Part shown: piece after piece, positions 46,390 to 54,930 of the stretch
Layout of the letters: the number at the start of each line of letters is the position of its first letter
Position numbering within the stretch: the stretch's first letter is position 1
Assembly: GCA_964425195.1 (NCBI GenBank)
Contig: CAYRLG010000008.1
Location: forward strand, 1-64,000
Length of the DNA: 64,000 bases
Direction of reading: 5' to 3'
From: Desulfamplus sp964425195
GTDB taxonomy: Bacteria; Desulfobacterota; Desulfobacteria; Desulfobacterales; Desulfobacteraceae
The notes under the pieces: model-generated
What the model saw: only the letters and a program-made list of their open reading frames with translations
The model's database searches: none
What the model was told of the DNA's origin: nothing
Position numbers and translations under genes: made by a program

Positions 46390-46765
46390 TTTTAGTTTTC
46401 TCCTGTTTCTCCTGTTTTGTTTGTTTTGATGCGATTTTAACTTTTTCAGAACTTGAGCTGCCAACAGAATTGAGAAGATAAACAACTGAACTTGCAGCAC
46501 CAGCCATAACAACTGCTGACATAACACCTCCGCTCACAGCAGAGGCAGCAGCAGCACCCACAGCAGTAGCAACTCCAGCACCAGCAGCTTTTGAAAGGCT
46601 GTTGGTTATTGCCTGTTCCATCGTCATTTCGTTGTTTTTAACTTTATGAAGGTTCATGCCTAATGCTGCTGAACCTCCAATAATAGTTCCAAGTATCCCT
46701 GCTTTAAGCAGATACCCTGAATTATAATAAGTCGGATAATTATAGGTCTGCATGTATCTTTGCAT
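46382..46765 (-). CDS. glycine-zipper membrane protein (ferrosome-like operon)
   Basis: 127 aa: a Tyr/Asn-rich N-terminus (RYMQTYNYPTYYNSGYLL), then long Ala/Gly/Ser/Val stretches with small-residue repeats (KAGILGTIIGGSAALGM, AGAGVATAVGAAAASAVSGG), which could form two or three close-packed helices, and a Lys/Gln/Ser tail. Reminiscent of glycine-zipper proteins that bend or pack membranes. Good ribosome site AAGGAG. Third-last gene of the operon, 80 bases after the Gln-rich gene. No known family asserted. Confidence 0.65.
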   Translation of the reverse strand: MQRYMQTYNYPTYYNSGYLLKAGILGTIIGGSAALGMNLHKVKNNEMTMEQAITNSLSKAAGAGVATAVGAAAASAVSGGVMSAVVMAGAASSVVYLLNSVGSSSSEKVKIASKQTKQEKQEKTKNV

Positions 46766-46845
46766 AAATTTACTCCTTGATTATTTTGTTTAAGCCTGTC
46801 TTGTCCAATAACGTTCAATTGCGCAGTTATTCCAACATAGCGAGA

Positions 46846-47523
46846 TTATTCAGATTTAAATGATCTGCTCAAAAGAAGAGCACCAGCAGCACCTAAAATT
46901 ATACCTGTCCAAAATCTTGTGCTTTGGCAGTCAATACCAAAATAGCCTCCAACAGCACTTACATCCTCTGGGGTTACATTACCGCTCATAAAACGTCCCA
47001 TCATCTCTGTTACATGACCTGCTGGCGGAGTGCCGTACTGTTGTCCATACTGCTGATGTTCTCCACACGAGCAATGGCTTTGTCCCTGCTTGTTATGCCC
47101 GCTTGACTGATGAGGAGGAGGCTGCATTCCACTATGATTAGATTGAGGCTGCATACCAGCAGAATGAGGCTGTTGTTGGGTTCCACTATGATTAGACTGC
47201 TGCGGCATTCCAACAAAATGTGGCTGCTGGTAAACCTGCTGAAATCCTTGGTAAGGAGGCGGTTGCTGCTGCATACCTTCATAACCCATACTCATCTGAT
47301 TTGGCTGTCCCATGTTCATTTGATTTAGTTGTCCCATGTTCATCTGGTTAGACTGTTCATATTTTGCCCCTTGGTAAGCATAAGCGTTTTGCTGACCGCA
47401 ATCTGCTGGCTCTAAAGGCTTGTTTCCCTGATTGTTCTGAGCGTATGACCCTGTATCTTGCGGCATACTCTGTGGCTGCCCGCCTTTTTCTTTTTCTTCA
47501 TGACTGCATTTTTCCTGTTCCAT
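46846..47523 (-). CDS. Gln/Met/Pro-rich low-complexity protein with C-terminal membrane anchor
   Basis: 225 aa. Residues ~20-165 are a prion-like low-complexity region in two repeat styles: NQMNMGQ units (~60-80), then QQSNHSG/QPHSAGM units (~105-135), with CSC near 155. The C-terminus is ordered: MMGRFMSGNVTPEDVSAVGGYF and then the hydrophobic FWTGIILGAAGALLL, ending SRSFKSE. The FWTGIILGA segment matches FWKGIAIGA in the protein encoded two genes downstream. Ribosome site AGGAGAAATC. Lies 35 bases after the second ATPase. I infer a tethered scaffold protein; the function is unproven. Confidence 0.65.
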   Translation of the reverse strand: MEQEKCSHEEKEKGGQPQSMPQDTGSYAQNNQGNKPLEPADCGQQNAYAYQGAKYEQSNQMNMGQLNQMNMGQPNQMSMGYEGMQQQPPPYQGFQQVYQQPHFVGMPQQSNHSGTQQQPHSAGMQPQSNHSGMQPPPHQSSGHNKQGQSHCSCGEHQQYGQQYGTPPAGHVTEMMGRFMSGNVTPEDVSAVGGYFGIDCQSTRFWTGIILGAAGALLLSRSFKSE

Positions 47524-47558
47524 AACTAATGATTTCTCCTTTGTTTTTAATTAATTAG

Positions 47559-49829
47559 TTAATTGATTGATTGATTAAATTCACCTTTTTTTGCCAACTC
47601 CTCTATTTCTGTATGATAAAAGAGCAATTTTGCAGAATTTCCAACTACACCAACTGTTATAAGGTTGTGCAGTAATGCTCCTGTCATTGGAGAGAGCCAG
47701 CCGAATCCTGCAAGCAGAACGCCGGCTAAATTAAGTCCTACAGAGATTCCGTAATTCTGCCTTATTACAGAAAGTGTTTGTTGACCCAAATCTGCAGAGC
47801 GTGCAACAAGTGCAAGGTCTCCTCTTCTAAGAACAATGTCAGCATGTTCAATTGCAGCATCTGCTCCAGTGTCTCCCATTGCAAAACTTAAATCTGCATG
47901 AGAAAAAGCAGGAGTATCGTTAATGCCGTCTCCAACCATTCCCACTATCTTTTCAGGATATCTCTCTTTCCAAGAGGCAATCCATGCAGCTTTATCTTCT
48001 GGAGATTGCTGAGAAAGTACAGTGTCAATTGGCAGCTCCTTTGCAATGCTCTGTGCATGTCTTTCATGATCTCCAGTAATCATTGCAAGATGCTTTATCC
48101 CTAACCCTTTTAGAGCGTATAAAACCTCTTTTGCCTGATCTTTAAGGTGGTCTTCTATTCCGATAAGCCCTATTAAACGGCGGTTAAACGCTACAAAAAG
48201 CACACTCTCGCCTCTGTTTAATATCCGCTCCTCTTCTGAGTGCCCCATCTCATGGTCAACCTCGTAATCTTCCATAAAATGGTGGCTGCCAACTAAAATC
48301 TCGTCTCCATCTATCTTTGCCCTTACTCCATGACCAATTATAAGCTCTGTCTCCTCATGCTTTGGAATCTCAATCTCAATTTCTCTTATCTTTTCAAGAA
48401 CAGCTAATGTCATCGGATGTTTCCAATGAATTTGGGAGCTTGCTGCAAGCTGGAGAATGCGTATAGGTTCAAATTCCTCATCAAGAGTAACAACACGGGA
48501 GACGCGAGGAGAGCCTTTTGTCAAAGTTCCAGTCTTGTCAAAGCATAATGTGTCAATCTGTCCCGCAGTCTCAAGATAACGACCCCCTTTGATAAGAATT
48601 CCCTGTCTTGCAGCACTGCCCATTGCTGCCATTATTGCTGTGGGGGTAGAGAGACTTACTCCGCAGGGACAGGCGATAATCAGCATGGATAATGCTCTTG
48701 ATATGCTTTGGGTAAGAAAAAAGACCCCTAATGAGAGGCACAAAGATATAGGGACAACTGCATCGCTGAATCTCTGTGCAGATAGCTGGACAGAAGATAA
48801 AGCACCAGCACCGTTTTCAATAAGACGTATAATTGAGGCAAGACGGGTATCTTCGCCTACTGAATCTGCTCTTACAAATATATGCCCCATCTCAACAGTT
48901 GTTCCAGCAAACACCTTATCCCCTTCTGTTTTAAACGCTGGTAGAGATTCGCCTGTAAGAGTAGATTCATTTATAAGAGCTTCTCCTTTTACAACTGTTC
49001 CATCAGCAGGCACAGATGTTCCCATTCTAAGACTTAAAACATCTCCCGTTTTAAGTTCTGATACATTGATAGAGACTTCAATCTCATTTTTGAGTATCCA
49101 TACTTCTCGGTTCTCCTGCTTTAACATTGCACGCACAGCTTTACGGGTCTTTTCTTGGGTTCTGTTCTCTATCCATGCAGAAAAATTGATAAGCCAGACA
49201 ACTACCATTGCTGTTACAGGCTCTCCCATCAGAATTGAAAGATAGGAAGCGCTGACAATTAAAAGGTCCATATTGAGCCGTCTGTTTTTTGCAAGATTCT
49301 CAAGCCCCTCTTTAAGAATTGGAATGCTGAGCATAGTTGCAGCAACAGATGGAAGGTTAAAAATTCTGCCAACACCAGAAAATATTATAGGAGTCTGCTT
49401 AAAAAAGAGCCTACCTACCCAGAGCGTGAACATATAGACCCCTGAGACAACAAGTATTGGCGCCGGCACATGAGACTCTTTAGAGCAGGCAGGGCAATCA
49501 TCTTTTTTACCATCGGCTTTCAAATATTTTCTTGATTTAGCAGAAGCTACAGAACCAAAAGCCGCTGAACAAAGAGTTTTGGCTTGGAAATTAAATATAT
49601 CAGGAAACTCTTTTTTCACCATTTCGCGGATAGATTCGAGAATTATCGGGCTGTTTTCATGCAGTATAATTATTGAGCCTGTCTCAAGCCTTGCTTCAGC
49701 TAAAGAGATTTCTGGAATATAAACAAGAGCTTCTGCCATGCGTTCAGCAAGCAGGCTGTTATTTTTCAATGCAGGAATTTTTATTCTGCTTCTCCACGAA
49801 AGATGGTGTTCAATAGTTAATGTTTTCAT
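47559..49829 (-). CDS. fezB: P1B-type ATPase, FezB-like (second of tandem pair)
   Basis: 756 aa, heavy-metal P-type ATPase. A divergent HMA-like domain (~1-85) has SWRSRIKIP (Arg13, Arg15) where CXXC would be; DCPAC (112-115) precedes the first helix. Catalytic parts intact: TGES 292-295, CPC 387-389 in the transport helix, DKTGT 431-435, HP in the N-domain (HWKHP), GDGIND. This combination, with small hydrophobic proteins next door, fits the P1B-6 group that includes FezB of ferrosomes rather than Cu/Zn exporters. Starts inside the previous gene's stop (4-base overlap). Likely pumps Fe(II) into an internal compartment, but this is inferred from context. Confidence 0.82.
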   Translation of the reverse strand: MKTLTIEHHLSWRSRIKIPALKNNSLLAERMAEALVYIPEISLAEARLETGSIIILHENSPIILESIREMVKKEFPDIFNFQAKTLCSAAFGSVASAKSRKYLKADGKKDDCPACSKESHVPAPILVVSGVYMFTLWVGRLFFKQTPIIFSGVGRIFNLPSVAATMLSIPILKEGLENLAKNRRLNMDLLIVSASYLSILMGEPVTAMVVVWLINFSAWIENRTQEKTRKAVRAMLKQENREVWILKNEIEVSINVSELKTGDVLSLRMGTSVPADGTVVKGEALINESTLTGESLPAFKTEGDKVFAGTTVEMGHIFVRADSVGEDTRLASIIRLIENGAGALSSVQLSAQRFSDAVVPISLCLSLGVFFLTQSISRALSMLIIACPCGVSLSTPTAIMAAMGSAARQGILIKGGRYLETAGQIDTLCFDKTGTLTKGSPRVSRVVTLDEEFEPIRILQLAASSQIHWKHPMTLAVLEKIREIEIEIPKHEETELIIGHGVRAKIDGDEILVGSHHFMEDYEVDHEMGHSEEERILNRGESVLFVAFNRRLIGLIGIEDHLKDQAKEVLYALKGLGIKHLAMITGDHERHAQSIAKELPIDTVLSQQSPEDKAAWIASWKERYPEKIVGMVGDGINDTPAFSHADLSFAMGDTGADAAIEHADIVLRRGDLALVARSADLGQQTLSVIRQNYGISVGLNLAGVLLAGFGWLSPMTGALLHNLITVGVVGNSAKLLFYHTEIEELAKKGEFNQSIN

Positions 49830-52078
49830 AATATTATCTCATGTTCATTTTTTTGGGGTTCACAGTTTGAATCCTTCCAATTAAGCAGACGGCTTGAATT
49901 TGCCAAAATTCCAAGTGTATGGACAATATGAAGCATTCCGCCCATCAGAGGAGTCAAAAGCCCAGCAGCCCCAAAAACCATGCCAAAAATATTTGTCGAA
50001 GTTGCCATATAGTAGTTCTGATCTATTATTTTTAGTGTCTGGCGGCTCAATTTACGAAGAGTTATCAGCCTTGTTAAATCGCTATCAGTCAATGCTATAT
50101 CTGCGGACTCAATGGCAACATCAGCTCCGCCTGCACCCATAGCAATTCCAACGCTTGATTTAGAAAGAGCAAGAGCATCATTAACACCGTCTCCAACCAT
50201 TACAACTTTGCATCCTTTGCTCTCAAGCAGCTCCATGTGGGCTGCTTTATCTTCAGGCATAAGCTCTGCTTTGTAATCATCAAATCCAAGATATTGGTAA
50301 AGGTGCTCTGCTACTGGCTCTGTATCTCCTGTTATAAGATGGAGATTTTTCACTCCATCTTTTCTAAGATAATCAATCACACACAGAGCATTTGGACGAA
50401 GTTTGTTTTCAACAGCTATAACACCTTCAAGTATCTGATTTTTAGCCACATAGATTAGCGTCTGTCCTGATGCAATTCTCTTTTGTGCCTCTTGATCAAA
50501 AAAAGATGTATCAATTTTACCCTGTTCCATAACGCTCATAAATCTTCTGTTACCAACCATAACTTTATCACCATTCAACTGTGCCATAACTCCAAGACCT
50601 AAGACAAACTCGCAACTTACATGGGCACGAGTTGCAATCCCTCTGATAGCAGCCTCTTTCATTACAGCTTTTGCCAATGGATGTTCATTATGCACCTCTG
50701 CAATTGATGCAAGTTCAAGAATATCATTTTCAGTTTTATCAGGGATAAATGGTATGATCTCAACTATCTGGGGAGTGTCTGTGGTAAGGGTTCCAGTCTT
50801 GTCAAAACAGAAACTATCAGCCTTTCCAACCATCTCAAGATATAGACCACCCTTTATAAGGATATGATTTTTGGCAGCATTTGCAATCGCAGCACTCACT
50901 GCTGTGGAAGCTGCAAGTACTGTTGCACAGGGACACGCCATTACAAGCATTACTGTAAATGCTCTAAAAGGGTTGAGTGTTAATATAAGAGTGCCGGCAG
51001 TTGCAATTATGCCAATCTTAAAAAGACGTGCTGCTAAAACATCTGCCTGCTGCTCTACAGGAGCACGGTTATGTAGAGAGTTTTCAACAAGCTGTAAAAT
51101 ACGACATAAATAGGTCTCATCTCCCACTTTTTCAGCATTAATATAGATAACACCTCTTTGGACAATTGTTCCTGCAAAGACAAAATCTCCTTTACCACGC
51201 ATTTCAGGTTCCGCACGCCCAGTAATATGCGATTCATCAATAACAGCTTTACCTCTAATAATAGCACCATCAACAGGTATCTTTTCACCTGTATGAACAA
51301 CTACTGTATCATCAGGTTTTACACCATTTGCAGGAATACGAACCTCAACACCATTGACAAAAATATATGTGTCTTTTTCTGCAATTTTCAAAATTTCTCG
51401 TATAGCTTTTCGAGATTGCTCGGCAACATGATCCTCAAGAAGCATCCCCACTCGAAGAATCCAAATTACTTCAAGAGCTGTTAAAGCCTCTCCTAAAAAG
51501 ATTCCAAGTAAAATAGATGATGCAAGAAACGGAAAAAGGCTTTTATGCCTTCCATGACGCATATCAGAAATTGCATGGCGAAAAAGGGGAATTGATGCAA
51601 TAACACTTACAATAGATGTGAGGCTAAATACTCCTTGTGCAACAGGTAATTTAAAAATAACTCGTTTCACTACTGTATAAACAACAAAAACAGTAAGCCC
51701 AATAAGCCCAAGTATGGATTTGAAAAAAGAGGCTTTGCCCTCTCTTTTTTTTAAAGGGTCGCACTTATCACACTGCATGGCACATACTGAAGCTGCACTA
51801 CTGCTTTTTGAGACCGCTGTTTCATAATAAATTAAAGCATTTTGAGCTATAAACTCTGGCAATCGCTCTTTTAATAGCCTTGATAACTCTTCTGAGGTTA
51901 CTATCTCATGTTTATAAAATATAATTACGCTTCCTGAATATGGACGTGCTTCAACAGATTTTATACCGTTTATATGTGCTATCCACCTCTCCAGTGAATC
52001 AGCTAATTTATAAGAGCGTTTAATATTATCTATTTTAAAACGAACTCGCCCTTGAACGTTATGTCGTAACTGAATCAT
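49826..52078 (-). CDS. fezB: P1B-type ATPase, FezB-like, with altered TGE motif (first of tandem pair)
   Basis: 750 aa. An N-terminal HMA-like domain with GRVRFKI (Arg11, Arg13) in place of CXXC; three Cys (99, 103, 106; VCAMQCDKC) just before the first helix. CPC at 382-384, DKTGT at 426-430, EHP and GDGVND are present, but the actuator-domain TGE is TGR (286-288; HITGRAEP), removing the Glu that normally drives dephosphorylation. So this copy may turn over slowly, be regulatory, or form a complex with the next ATPase. Ribosome site TTGGAGGAA. Same operon, 18 bases after the HD-GYP gene. Confidence 0.82.
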   Translation of the reverse strand: MIQLRHNVQGRVRFKIDNIKRSYKLADSLERWIAHINGIKSVEARPYSGSVIIFYKHEIVTSEELSRLLKERLPEFIAQNALIYYETAVSKSSSAASVCAMQCDKCDPLKKREGKASFFKSILGLIGLTVFVVYTVVKRVIFKLPVAQGVFSLTSIVSVIASIPLFRHAISDMRHGRHKSLFPFLASSILLGIFLGEALTALEVIWILRVGMLLEDHVAEQSRKAIREILKIAEKDTYIFVNGVEVRIPANGVKPDDTVVVHTGEKIPVDGAIIRGKAVIDESHITGRAEPEMRGKGDFVFAGTIVQRGVIYINAEKVGDETYLCRILQLVENSLHNRAPVEQQADVLAARLFKIGIIATAGTLILTLNPFRAFTVMLVMACPCATVLAASTAVSAAIANAAKNHILIKGGLYLEMVGKADSFCFDKTGTLTTDTPQIVEIIPFIPDKTENDILELASIAEVHNEHPLAKAVMKEAAIRGIATRAHVSCEFVLGLGVMAQLNGDKVMVGNRRFMSVMEQGKIDTSFFDQEAQKRIASGQTLIYVAKNQILEGVIAVENKLRPNALCVIDYLRKDGVKNLHLITGDTEPVAEHLYQYLGFDDYKAELMPEDKAAHMELLESKGCKVVMVGDGVNDALALSKSSVGIAMGAGGADVAIESADIALTDSDLTRLITLRKLSRQTLKIIDQNYYMATSTNIFGMVFGAAGLLTPLMGGMLHIVHTLGILANSSRLLNWKDSNCEPQKNEHEIIL

Positions 52079-52096
52079 CAGGATATTCCTCCAATT

Positions 52097-53197
52097 TTAA
52101 GAGTCTAACCTGCTGTTTTTGCCAGAACACTTGCAATTTTTACAATTTCCGCTGCACTTATGTTTTCTATGTTTATGGATACTATTTTGATGTTCATCTT
52201 TTTTATGTTCAGATGCTACGATTACCCTGCTTCCATTAGGTGCGATCTCAAAACCGTTTTTTCCCTTAAAAAATATACGATTAGGCGGAAGTAGAGCACA
52301 ATTAAGACCACATCGAAAAGTGTCGCATCCAAAAGAGCAGAGCCGATGTAGGTATTTTGTATCGATAAAGACTCTTCCTTTACCGTTATATTTGTCATGA
52401 ATAAAATTTAACAGCTCACAAGCTGAACTTCCGTCAAAATCTCCTTTAGGGCACAAGTGGAGATTACCGTTACTGACTCTTGACTCTATCTGAAAATTTA
52501 TACTCATCTTCTCTTCTCCTATTAATGAAAATAAAATCTCTTTAACTTCGTATTTATTGGCAGATAATACATCTACAACCTTAGGATCAAACTGTGTTCC
52601 AGAACATCTAACTATTTCGTCAATAGCATCATCAAATAATATAGGAGGACGATACGAACGCCATCCTGTCATTGCAGAGAGGCTATCTGCGACAGCAATT
52701 ATCCTTGCTCCAAATGGTATAAGTTCTCCTGCTAATTTATGAGGATAGCCGTTTCCGTCATAGCGTTCGTGATGATGAAGTACAATCTCACATATACCGC
52801 TTGATTCAATCGCTTGAACTGGATATAAAATTGCAGCTCCAATTTGAGGATGACGACGAATAGCACTCCACTCATCGCTGTTTAATCCTCCCTGTTTATT
52901 GAGAATAGAGTCTGGAACTCCTATTTTACCAATATCGTGGAGATGTCCTGCAATATGAATAATATTCACCTTTTCGCTATCAAGTCCAAGATGAAATGCC
53001 AAGATGCGTGATACCTCAGCAACCTCTAAAGAGTGCCTTTTTGTATAGTGGTCTTTGGCATCAATGGCATTTCCCAAAGATTCGGCAAATTGGTGAATTG
53101 CAGTTATAGGCATAAAAATATCTTCACCATATTTGTCAAATTGTGCAGCATACTGACTGCTGTTGACCATTACAGGTTTGCTCCTGCTTAATTTCAT
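52097..53197 (-). CDS. HD-GYP phosphodiesterase with STAS-like domain and His/Cys-rich tail
   Basis: 366 aa. HD-GYP domain ~30-215 with HDIGKIG (His87-Asp88), HHHERYDGNGYP (GYP at 150-152) and VADSLSAMT: a c-di-GMP phosphodiesterase with its metal ligands intact. Residues ~232-330 look like a STAS/anti-sigma-antagonist-type fold with extra Cys (SFGCDTFRCGLNC). The tail (331-357) is rich in His and Cys (HKKDEHQ, HKHRKHKCSGNCKNCKC), a probable metal-binding element. Its start overlaps the DUF2325 stop by four bases. In an iron operon, this suggests c-di-GMP hydrolysis tuned by iron. Unusual domain order. Confidence 0.85.
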   Translation of the reverse strand: MKLSRSKPVMVNSSQYAAQFDKYGEDIFMPITAIHQFAESLGNAIDAKDHYTKRHSLEVAEVSRILAFHLGLDSEKVNIIHIAGHLHDIGKIGVPDSILNKQGGLNSDEWSAIRRHPQIGAAILYPVQAIESSGICEIVLHHHERYDGNGYPHKLAGELIPFGARIIAVADSLSAMTGWRSYRPPILFDDAIDEIVRCSGTQFDPKVVDVLSANKYEVKEILFSLIGEEKMSINFQIESRVSNGNLHLCPKGDFDGSSACELLNFIHDKYNGKGRVFIDTKYLHRLCSFGCDTFRCGLNCALLPPNRIFFKGKNGFEIAPNGSRVIVASEHKKDEHQNSIHKHRKHKCSGNCKNCKCSGKNSRLDS

Positions 53198-54714
53198 ATA
53201 CTCTTTGACCCTCTGACAGATGAATAAGCTCCTACATCGTCAAAATTATTTTTAATATCAATACTACCAGATTTATGTCTTACTCTAATGCCGTTAAATA
53301 TCGCATTTAAACCAGCACCAGCGAGCATCTGAACTGGTTTATTATGTTTTTTACCTAACTGCTTAACTAATGAACATGCAGCATGACTGTTGCAATTTAC
53401 TGGACAGAGAACTATATCAGCTCTTTTAAAACTGCATTCAAGCCTATCTGTCCCGCCTTTCACATATCCATCATGGTATTCAAACAATCCTCCATTTAGT
53501 TCAACTACTTGGCGATAAAGAGACTCCATCTTGCTAATACCACCTACAATTAGAACTCTTTTTTTGCACAGATCAAAAGATGGGCAACTCTTATCGCAAC
53601 TATTCATTCTATGTAACTGTGCCATAATCTGCTCAATCTCTTTTTGAAACTCTGCTTCAATAAGGCTTTTTCTCAAGAGTTCATCAGAGAGATATCTGTT
53701 TTCTGATTCAAGTTTGATTGTTTGACGTTCAAGCTCATTTGTCTTTTCAGAGAGTGATTTTTGGCTCTCTGCCAGCACTATATTTTCCCTTTTTAAACTC
53801 TCAATATCTGCTACAAGATTGTGGTCTATCTCTATATTTGCTGGATCAGATTCTATCTCCACAAAAGAAGATATATCTTTTTCTGATACTACCAGTCGTG
53901 CCTTAAGCTCCTCAATCTCTCTGCTTAGGAGCACAACATGTTTTTCTAAGGATTTTCGTTGTCTCATTTCACTATTTGCCTTTTCGTAGGCTTCTCTCTT
54001 CTTATCCTCAAGCAACTGACTCTGTCTGATAAGTTTCCCACGCTCTAAAGCGTTGATGTGCATAGACATGTGAATATCACCAAATAGTGCTTTTAAAAAA
54101 TCCTTTGATAGATCACTGCGTGATGTCAAATACCAAAATATTCCAGTATATTCGCCTGATTTAAAATGAGATCGCCACTGTTCCTTTAAATTATCCTCAC
54201 TCATGGAATCAAAAGATTTTGTTTCACGTGAAAACTTGCGAACAAGAAATGAATCTATCTTTCTTGATAAAGCATTTTCACTTGACGAACTTGCGACCAA
54301 CACCTCGTGAATCTCAAAAAGAGTTGGTTTTTTCATTGAAATACCAGCCTTTTTGATCAACTGCTTCTGTTCTGATAGAGTAAGACACATACCAGCTATG
54401 GGACATGCAAATCTCTCGTCTATCTCCCAATATTTAAGACGAAAAGAGTTCTCCCTCCTCTTTTCACTTAACTCAACTTTCTCTTTTTTATTAATAATTG
54501 TATTATTTTTATCTAATTGAATTGTATTCAAATCTAATTCAGTTTTATCTACTCTGTTCAATTGAACTTTATTAAACTCATACATTATCTCTTTATTCAC
54601 AGATGAGCTTTTAGCACTACTAAAATGGGACAGCATCCTGCCAAGACTTTGCATAAAAGCCTGCTTATTTCCGGAAATAGATACTGATGATTCAAATGGC
54701 TGATAATAATTCAT
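53194..54714 (-). CDS. coiled-coil DUF2325 protein
   Basis: 506 aa, cytoplasmic. A variable Ser/Asn/Lys N-terminus with KVQLNRVDK/ELDLNTIQLDK-like repeats, a conserved block (~90-225) starting LKYWEIDERFACPIAGMCLTL, a coiled coil (~230-370), a Cys set (373, 377, 383; CDKSCPSFDLC) and DUF2325 (~386-480; KRVLIVGGISKMESLYRQVV, HDGYVKGG, VCPVNCNSHAA-like). DUF2325 has a Rossmann-like form of unknown activity. Heads the eight-gene operon, with leader AGGAGAGTGTT. A half-match (ATAAACCAAA, 54789-54798) to the DtxR-type box lies 75-84 bases upstream. Role unknown; iron context. Confidence 0.75.
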   Translation of the reverse strand: MNYYQPFESSVSISGNKQAFMQSLGRMLSHFSSAKSSSVNKEIMYEFNKVQLNRVDKTELDLNTIQLDKNNTIINKKEKVELSEKRRENSFRLKYWEIDERFACPIAGMCLTLSEQKQLIKKAGISMKKPTLFEIHEVLVASSSSENALSRKIDSFLVRKFSRETKSFDSMSEDNLKEQWRSHFKSGEYTGIFWYLTSRSDLSKDFLKALFGDIHMSMHINALERGKLIRQSQLLEDKKREAYEKANSEMRQRKSLEKHVVLLSREIEELKARLVVSEKDISSFVEIESDPANIEIDHNLVADIESLKRENIVLAESQKSLSEKTNELERQTIKLESENRYLSDELLRKSLIEAEFQKEIEQIMAQLHRMNSCDKSCPSFDLCKKRVLIVGGISKMESLYRQVVELNGGLFEYHDGYVKGGTDRLECSFKRADIVLCPVNCNSHAACSLVKQLGKKHNKPVQMLAGAGLNAIFNGIRVRHKSGSIDIKNNFDDVGAYSSVRGSKSI

Positions 54715-54814
54715 AACACTCTCCTGATATCTACGATTTCATAGTTTTATAGCGATTTTATAACCATAAGGTTACAGATAGATTAATTATAAACCAAAAC
54801 TCAACCAAATAAAA

Positions 54815-54854
54815 AAGGCGTAGCTCGACATCTTTATGTATCGAGTTACGCCTT
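54815..54854 (-). terminator. rho-independent terminator after feoA-feoB unit
   Basis: Stem AAGGCGTAGCTCGA / TCGAGTTACGCCTT (one G-T) with a 12-base loop; read on the - strand it is followed by TTTTTTATTTGG. It ends the feoA-feoB-unknown transcript and separates it from the DUF2325-led operon. Confidence 0.75.
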
Positions 54855-54930
54855 CACTTTTTCTGCACTTAAGTTTAAGTCAGAAACCGTAAGACATACC
54901 AAAAATTTTTATTAGTTAATCTTCCCTTCT

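Noticed and set aside
48589..49245. 218-codon open frame on the + strand opposite the second ATPase
   Set aside because: It is antisense to a clearly conserved ATPase with all motifs; no ribosome site or recognisable protein.
47559..52078. Reading the ATPase pair as CopA/ZntA-type metal exporters
   Set aside because: CXXC is absent from the N-terminal domains, Arg motifs are in its place, and the neighbours are iron genes and small hydrophobic proteins; fez-type fits better, though phylogeny is needed.
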